A stretch of DNA of 64,000 nt from Kitasatospora sp. GAS204B. GTDB lineage: Bacteria > Actinomycetota > Actinomycetes > Streptomycetales > Streptomycetaceae. The position numbers and the translations under genes are program-made. Below the pieces are notes generated by a model that worked only from the letters and a program-made list of their open reading frames with translations, was not told the origin of the DNA and did no database searches. The DNA lies in contig NZ_JARZAG010000024.1 of assembly GCF_029892155.1 (NCBI RefSeq), positions 1 through 64,000 on the forward strand, given 5' to 3'. Within the stretch, counting starts at the first letter, position 1. Every line of letters begins with the position of its first letter. Shown piece by piece: positions 59,180 through 64,000 of this stretch.

Positions 59180-60766
59180 TCAGCCGACCGACAGCAGGAT
59201 CGGGTTGGTCAGCGCCGCCATCGGGCCCCAGGGCAGCGCGGGGCCCATGGCGTTGCCCTGCCCGGCGGTGCCGTCCGCCAGCGGGTGGCGCACCTCGGCC
59301 CGCACGTAGCTCGCGAGCGAGGCGGTGGTGCGCCAGACCACGGTGCCGGAGCCGTCGGCGGGCAGCGACTCCTGGTGCAGCTGGCCCTCGTCGGTGATCA
59401 GCCGCACGGTGCCGTGCGGCACCCCGGCGACGGTGACCGTGACGTCCACCGGCGCGTCCACCGGCACGGTCAGCCGCTCGCCGATGCCGGCCTGGCGGCC
59501 GTGCCCGGCGGCGCTGAAGTCGAGCCGCACCGCCTGGGATTCGGCCAGCCAGCTGCGGCCGGCCTTCAGCCCGGCCAGGATCTGATCGCGGGTCAGGTCG
59601 TCGGCCAGCACCACGTTCTGCGGCGAGCCGATGACCTGCGGCACGCTGTGCGCGTCGCTGTTGCCCATCGCGGGCAGCCAGGGCCGGCCGGCCCGCAGGT
59701 CCTCGGCCAGCCGGGAGTCCCAGGTGTCGACCGCGGACTCGTCGTCGTAGGTCCACGGCCCGTTCCACACCTCGACCGCGTCCGCGCCCTGGTAGCCGAA
59801 CTTGAACTGGCAGGCCCCGTACGGGCAGTACGGGTGCGCGGGCACCACCAGGCCCCCGGCGCCGTGCACCTGGCGGACGAACCGGGCGTAGGCGTTGTCC
59901 CGGGACCGGTAGCGCCAGTCGATCCACTCCCCGGGCCGCAGGCCGAGCGCGAGCCAGTGGCCGTTGCGGGTGGTGACCTCCTCGCCCGTGATGATCAGCA
60001 GGTCGGGGCCGGCCAGCGGGCCCCAGATCCCGTGCGAGGCGGGCGTGTTGTGGTCGGTGCTGACCATGAAGTCCAGCCCGGCCGCGCGGGCCCCCGCCGC
60101 CACCTCCTCGGGCAGCCGGCGCCCGTCCGAGTACACCGTGTGCAGGTGGCAGTCCCCGCGGTACCAGGCCCGCCCGCGCCCCTTGGCCCGGTCGGCCGGG
60201 TACTGCGGGGTGAAGGCCGGTCCGGGGTCGCCGTAGGTCAGCAGCACCTGGACGGAGTAGTCGAGTCCCTGCGGCGCCACCTGGTACGGGCCGAGCACCA
60301 CATGCCAGGTCCCGGCCCGGACCGGCCCCGGCAGGTAGCCGGGGGTCGCCGCGCCGTTGCTGATCGCGAAGGAGGTGCGGAACCCGCCGGACCAGCCGCG
60401 GAAGCCCGCCCCGCCGAGCTCGGTGCCGCGCTCGTCGAAGATCCCGATGTCGCAGGAGTTGCCCGGGACGCCGGCCGGCACGGTGGGCTTGTCGTAGCTG
60501 TAGGAGACGGCGATCTGCTGGACGCCGTGCGGCACCTCGACCGGCAGGTGGACGAAGTCGGCGGCCCCGGTGTCCAGGTGCCCGGTGATGGTCCGGCTGT
60601 CGGTGCCGGAGGTCGGGGCCGGTGCGTCGGCGGCGGCGAAGGAGATCGGTGCCAGGGTCAGCGCGGTGGCCGCCCCGGCTATCAGGCCGGTCCGCAGCAG
60701 CGCGCGGCGGCCGGGGTCCGGGTCGTCATCGGCGGTGTGGTGCCGGCAACTCTCGTCGTTGCACAC
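59180..60766 (-). CDS. Tat-exported CehA/McbA-type metallohydrolase (PHP domain)
   Basis: A 528-residue protein. The N-terminal Tat motif GRRALLRTGLIAG with a hydrophobic AATALTLA region predicts folded export. The start GTG 60766 has GGGAGGA at 7 bases. An N-terminal beta domain (residues ~60-190) precedes the PHP-type metal-binding core: WYRGDCHLHTVYSDGRRLP, FMVSTDHNTPASHGIW, LIITGEEVTTRNGHWLAL, VVPAHPYCP, and MGNSDAHS. A beta-sandwich ends the chain. CehA/McbA (carbaryl hydrolase) and phosphoesterases are family members; the true substrate is unknown. Confidence 0.85.
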   Translation of the reverse strand: MCNDESCRHHTADDDPDPGRRALLRTGLIAGAATALTLAPISFAAADAPAPTSGTDSRTITGHLDTGAADFVHLPVEVPHGVQQIAVSYSYDKPTVPAGVPGNSCDIGIFDERGTELGGAGFRGWSGGFRTSFAISNGAATPGYLPGPVRAGTWHVVLGPYQVAPQGLDYSVQVLLTYGDPGPAFTPQYPADRAKGRGRAWYRGDCHLHTVYSDGRRLPEEVAAGARAAGLDFMVSTDHNTPASHGIWGPLAGPDLLIITGEEVTTRNGHWLALGLRPGEWIDWRYRSRDNAYARFVRQVHGAGGLVVPAHPYCPYGACQFKFGYQGADAVEVWNGPWTYDDESAVDTWDSRLAEDLRAGRPWLPAMGNSDAHSVPQVIGSPQNVVLADDLTRDQILAGLKAGRSWLAESQAVRLDFSAAGHGRQAGIGERLTVPVDAPVDVTVTVAGVPHGTVRLITDEGQLHQESLPADGSGTVVWRTTASLASYVRAEVRHPLADGTAGQGNAMGPALPWGPMAALTNPILLSVG

Positions 60767-60883
60767 GGTGCGGTCCTCCCTCGACGGGTCCTTCTCCGCT
60801 GCCTTCCCCGCCCGGTGACGCCATGACGAGCGGGGCACGACCGACGGGCAACCGACGGGCAACCAGTTGGCCCCGGCCCGCCG

Positions 60884-61180
60884 TCAGTTCGGGTGCACCG
60901 CCAGCGACTCCAGCGCGGGCGCCGTCTTGGTCGGCAGGAACTCCACCACCTGGTACTCGGCAGCGCCCGCCTTCTTGAACGGGTCCTCGGCCAGCACCGC
61001 GTCCAGCGCCGCCGGGCTCGCCGCCTGCGCCAGGATCACCCCGCCGGTGCGCGGGACCCGGCGGCCGGAGGCGAGGAAGGCGCCCGTCGCGTAGTTCCGG
61101 TCCAGCCACTCCACATGAGCCGGGATCAGCTCGTCGATCCGCTCCAGCGAGGCGGTGTAGGTCAGGGTGACGACGAACAT
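60884..61180 (-). CDS. YCII-family protein
   Basis: A 98-residue small ferredoxin-like protein. FVVTLTYTASLERIDELIPAHVEWL at the start, and GAFLASGRRVPRTGGVILAQAASPAALDAVLAEDPFKKAGAAEYQVVEF, carry the YCII His/Asp-type residues (H in AHVEWL, D in EDPF). ATG 61180 was chosen as the family start. YciI-like proteins are often single domain; activity not established. Confidence 0.9.
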   Translation of the reverse strand: MFVVTLTYTASLERIDELIPAHVEWLDRNYATGAFLASGRRVPRTGGVILAQAASPAALDAVLAEDPFKKAGAAEYQVVEFLPTKTAPALESLAVHPN

Positions 61181-61220
61181 GAGCGGGCCTCCGGCGGCTC
61201 GGGGTGCGGTCGGGGCCACG

Positions 61221-62078
61221 TTACCGCCCGGCCATCCGCTCCAGCCTGGCGATCCGCTCGCCCATCGGCGGGTGGGTGGCGAACAGCCGGGTGCCGGCGT
61301 CGCCGGTGCGGAACGGGCTGGCGATCATCATGTGGCTGGCCGTCTGCAGCTGGGGCTCGGGGGGCAGCGGGAGGCGTTGGGTGCCGGTCTCCAGCTTGCG
61401 CAGCGCGCCGGCCAGGGCGAGCGGGTCGCCGGTGATCCGGGCACCGTCGGCGTCGGCCTGGTACTCGCGGGAGCGGCTGACGGCCAGCTGGATCATGGTC
61501 GCGGCGAGCGGGCCCAGGATCATGATGGCGAGGACGCCAAGGAGCCCGGGTCCGTCGTCGTCCTCGCTGCGGCCGAACGGGATCAGCCAGGCGAAATTCA
61601 CCAGGAACATGATCACCGAGGCCAGCGCTCCGGCCACCGAGGAGATCAGGATGTCGCGACTGTAGACGTGGCTGAGTTCATGGCCGATCACCCCGCGCAG
61701 CTCCCGCTCGTCCAGCAGGCGCAGGATGCCGTCGGTGCAGCAGACGGCCGCGTTGCGCGGGTTGCGGCCGGTGGCGAAGGCGTTGGGGGCCTCGGTCGGC
61801 GAGAGGTAGAGGCGGGGCATCGGCTGCCGGGCGGCGGTGGAGAGCTCGCGGACGATCCGGTAGAGCCCGGGGGCCTCGATCTCGCTGACCGGGCGGGCCC
61901 GCATCGCGCGCAGTGCCAGCCTGTCGCTGTTCCAGTAGGCGTAGCCGTTGGTCGCCAGGGCGACGAACAGGCCGATGAGCAGGCCCGTGCGACCGAAGAA
62001 GCTGCCGATCAGCAGGATCAGTGCCGACAGTCCACCGAGGAGGACGGCCGTCCTCAGTCCGTTGTGCTGGCGGTGCAC
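61221..62078 (-). CDS. htpX: M48-family zinc metalloprotease HtpX homologue
   Basis: A 285-residue membrane protease. Two N-terminal helices (VLLGGLSALILLIGSFFGRTGLLIGLFVALATNG) precede PNAFATGRNPRNAAVCCTDGIL and the zinc site GVIGHELSHVYSRD, with two further helices, then SREYQADADGARI holding the third ligand and the C-terminal FATHPPMGERIARLE. Acts in membrane protein quality control. The start is GTG 62078 after GGAGGGG. Located beside nuoN, as in S. coelicolor. Confidence 0.95.
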   Translation of the reverse strand: MHRQHNGLRTAVLLGGLSALILLIGSFFGRTGLLIGLFVALATNGYAYWNSDRLALRAMRARPVSEIEAPGLYRIVRELSTAARQPMPRLYLSPTEAPNAFATGRNPRNAAVCCTDGILRLLDERELRGVIGHELSHVYSRDILISSVAGALASVIMFLVNFAWLIPFGRSEDDDGPGLLGVLAIMILGPLAATMIQLAVSRSREYQADADGARITGDPLALAGALRKLETGTQRLPLPPEPQLQTASHMMIASPFRTGDAGTRLFATHPPMGERIARLERMAGR

Positions 62079-62228
62079 GGCAGCCCCTCCAAGTGGTGCG
62101 GTGGGAAGCCCTCTGTTCACATCCCTCTGTGCTTGGTCAACGGTGGACGTCGGGGCCCAGGTTCCCTTCCTCGCACGGCAGCGGGCCGTGCGCATCCCGA
62201 CGATTCGCACGCACGAGCTGGACGCCAG

Positions 62229-63785
62229 CTAGAAGAGGCTCCCCGAGACCACCTGGAGCACCAGCTGCGGCGCCGCCGAGAGCACCACGGCGGCCGCCGC
62301 GGTCAGCCCGAGGGTGGCGGCCAGCGGCCTGGGCACCCGGCTCGTGGCGGCCTCGGTGCCGGGCACGAAGAGCTTCGCCAGCCAGAACAGGTAGTAGTAC
62401 AGGGCGATCACCACATTGACCGCCATCAGCACCGCGAGCCAGCCCAGACCCGCGTTCACGGCGGCCTGGAAGACCACCACCTTGCCGAACAGTCCGACCA
62501 CGCCCGGCGGCAGTCCGGCCAGGCAGAGCAGGAAGAAGGCCAGCGCCAGCGCGGCCCAGCGGTTGCGGGCGAACAGGCCCCGGTAGTCGTCCAGCCGGTT
62601 GGCCGGGCTGGTCCTGGCCACCACCGCCGCCACCCCGAAGGCACCCAGGTTGACCAGGCCGTAGATCAGCGCGTAGGCCGCCGTGGCGCCCAGCGGATGG
62701 GCCGTCCCCGCGTAGCCGGCGGCGGCCAGCGGGACCAGCAGGTAGCCCGCCTGGGCCACCGAGGACCAGGCCAGCAGGCGCACCGCGCCCTGCGCCGAGT
62801 CGGACCGCTGGCGCAGCGCGGCCACGTTGCCGGTCGTCATGGTGACGGCGGCGACCACCGCGAGCAGCAGGCCCCAGGTGTGGCCGTAGGGGCGGAAGGC
62901 GAGGTTGGTGACCAGCGCCAGGCCCGCGAAGCCGGCCGCCTTGCCGACCACCGACAGGTAGCCGGCCACCGGCAGCGGGGCGCCGGCGTAGGTGTCGGGC
63001 ACCCAGAAGTGGAACGGGACGGCGGCGACCTTGAAGGCGAAGCCGACCAGGGTCAGCGCGGCGCCCACCTCGGCCAGCGGCCCGAGCCGGCCCGGGACGT
63101 GCCCCAGGCCCTCGTTGATGGCGGCCAGGTGCAGGCTGCCGGTGGCGGCGTAGACGAAGCTGACGCCGAGCAGCATCACGGCGGTCGCGGTGACCGAGGA
63201 GAGGAAGAACTTCAGCGCGGCCTCGCCACCGCGCCCGTCGCGCTTGAAGGCGACCAGCGCGAACGAGGGCAGCGAGACCACCTCGAGCGCGATCACCAGG
63301 GTGGCCAGGTCCCGGGCGGCGGGCAGCAGCGCGGCCCCGGCGGCGCTGCTGAGCAGCAGGAACCAGTACTCGCCGGCCGGCAGCCGGTCCTCGTCGACCG
63401 CGTGCAGCGAGAGCAGCGCGGCGATCAGCGCGCCGCCGAGCGCGAGCAGCTGGAAGACCAGTGCGAAGTGGTCGGCCACGTAGGAGCAGCTGCCGAGGCC
63501 GCCCGGCAGGCAGAAGGTCGCACGCGGCGCGCCGCCGGTCAGCGGCAGCAGCGCGAGCAGCGCGAGGGCCAGGCCCCCGATGCTGAGCGGGCCGAGCAGC
63601 CGCTTGCCGGATTCCGGCAGCAGCAGGTCGGCGAGCAGCACCAGCAGCGCGGCCACCGCGGCGATCAGCGGCGGGGCGATCGCCACCCAGTCGATGGACT
63701 GGATCAGCGCGCCGGGGTGGGCGACGGCGAGCAGCGAGGTCGGGTTCACGGCGGAGGGCCCCAGGGGGTGAAGGGTGCTGATCAT
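62229..63785 (-). CDS. nuoN: NADH-quinone oxidoreductase subunit N
   Basis: Membrane-arm antiporter-like subunit of respiratory complex I, 518 residues with about 14 transmembrane helices. Typical blocks are SVTATAVMLLGVSFVYAATGSL, FKVAAVPFHFWVPDTYAGAPLPVAGYLSV, RLLAWSSVAQAGYLLVPLAA and LPPGVVGLFGKVVVF. The N-terminus begins at ATG 63785, 3 bp from the nuoM stop. In S. coelicolor a second, partial nuo cluster ends next to htpX, so this may be that second copy. Confidence 0.96.
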   Translation of the reverse strand: MISTLHPLGPSAVNPTSLLAVAHPGALIQSIDWVAIAPPLIAAVAALLVLLADLLLPESGKRLLGPLSIGGLALALLALLPLTGGAPRATFCLPGGLGSCSYVADHFALVFQLLALGGALIAALLSLHAVDEDRLPAGEYWFLLLSSAAGAALLPAARDLATLVIALEVVSLPSFALVAFKRDGRGGEAALKFFLSSVTATAVMLLGVSFVYAATGSLHLAAINEGLGHVPGRLGPLAEVGAALTLVGFAFKVAAVPFHFWVPDTYAGAPLPVAGYLSVVGKAAGFAGLALVTNLAFRPYGHTWGLLLAVVAAVTMTTGNVAALRQRSDSAQGAVRLLAWSSVAQAGYLLVPLAAAGYAGTAHPLGATAAYALIYGLVNLGAFGVAAVVARTSPANRLDDYRGLFARNRWAALALAFFLLCLAGLPPGVVGLFGKVVVFQAAVNAGLGWLAVLMAVNVVIALYYYLFWLAKLFVPGTEAATSRVPRPLAATLGLTAAAAVVLSAAPQLVLQVVSGSLF

Positions 63786-63788
63786 CGG

Positions 63789-64000
63789 TCAGCCACCTGC
63801 CAGCAGCTGCTTGACGGCCGGATCGAAGAGCCCGAGCAGCAGCGCCGGCCAGAGCCCGGCCGCCAGGGTCAGCGCGGCCAGCGGGGTCCAGCTGACCGCC
63901 TCGTACGGGCGCAGCTCGGCCGGCTCGGCGACGGCCGGCTGGGCCGGATCGCCCATGCAGACCCGGCGCACCATGGTCAGCAGGTAGGCGGCGGTCAGCA
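63789..64000 (-). CDS. nuoM: NADH-quinone oxidoreductase subunit M (C-terminal part, continues past window)
   Basis: Only the final ~70 residues are visible, reading LLTAAYLLTMVRRVCMGDPAQP and ending FDPAVKQLLAGG. The last transmembrane segment AALTLAAGLWPALLLGLF and the context immediately upstream of nuoN support NuoM. The rest lies beyond base 64000. Confidence 0.85.
   Translation of the reverse strand, partial: LTAAYLLTMVRRVCMGDPAQPAVAEPAELRPYEAVSWTPLAALTLAAGLWPALLLGLFDPAVKQLLAGG

Overview
This 64 kb window is high-GC actinobacterial chromosome, best read as Streptomyces or a close relative such as Kitasatospora. Codon third positions are almost all G or C, GTG and TTG starts are common, and the order rpoC-rpoB-rplL-rplJ-two lipoproteins-rplA-rplK-nusG-secE-tRNA-Trp-aspC-add-murB-two MaoC dehydratases-rpmG-tRNA-Met-tRNA-Thr matches, from memory, the core region of Streptomyces coelicolor. 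Most of the window is conserved chromosomal core. The accessory-looking parts are a transposase tail at the left edge, the 37-43 kb stretch around tRNA-Tyr, and several isolated genes of variable distribution.

Layout. 1-1.1 kb: the end of a probable IS5-type transposase, then galE. 1.3-15.9 kb (minus strand): the transcription/translation block (rpoC, rpoB, rplL, rplJ, two LppX/LprG-like lipoproteins, rplA, rplK, nusG, secE), with hairpin terminators and a long rplJ leader. 16.0-22.9 kb: tRNA-Trp, a class I aminotransferase, an adenosine deaminase coupled to a tiny histidine-rich membrane protein, murB with two MaoC-fold dehydratases, rpmG, tRNA-Met, tRNA-Thr, and an amidohydrolase that lacks expected metal ligands. 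23.0-37.2 kb: a potassium island on the minus strand, with a four-helix-type membrane protein, the two-component pair kdpD/kdpE, the K+ pump kdpFABC preceded by an unnamed 27-residue coupled ORF, and two KimA-type K+ importers. 37.7-42.3 kb: secreted and surface proteins, a universal stress protein, and a three-domain EVE/SRA-like/nuclease-like protein that looks like a modification-dependent (type IV) restriction enzyme. It lies beside tRNA-Tyr, which is an SLP1-type integration target in S. coelicolor.

42.9-50.5 kb: YajQ-family protein, PAP2-type membrane phosphatase, mug glycosylase, M24 peptidase, medium-chain reductase and two divergent citrate-synthase paralogues, one with an N-terminal DNA-binding helix-turn-helix. 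50.6-59.2 kb: YccF and DUF4142 proteins, a fused-permease NitT/TauT ABC transporter with its ATPase, a DUF6542-LCP cell-wall pair, and a PP2C phosphatase next to a stand-alone MASE1 sensor. 59.2-64 kb: a Tat-exported PHP metallohydrolase, a YCII protein, HtpX-like protease, nuoN and the end of nuoM.

The strongest leads are the EVE-SRA-nuclease protein at the tRNA-Tyr locus, the potassium island with its extra small ORF and strong kdpC-kdpD hairpin, the HTH-citrate synthase with paired operators, the amidohydrolase without its metal ligands, and the separate MASE1/PP2C pair. All functional statements come from reading the sequence and remembered family knowledge; no searches were run.
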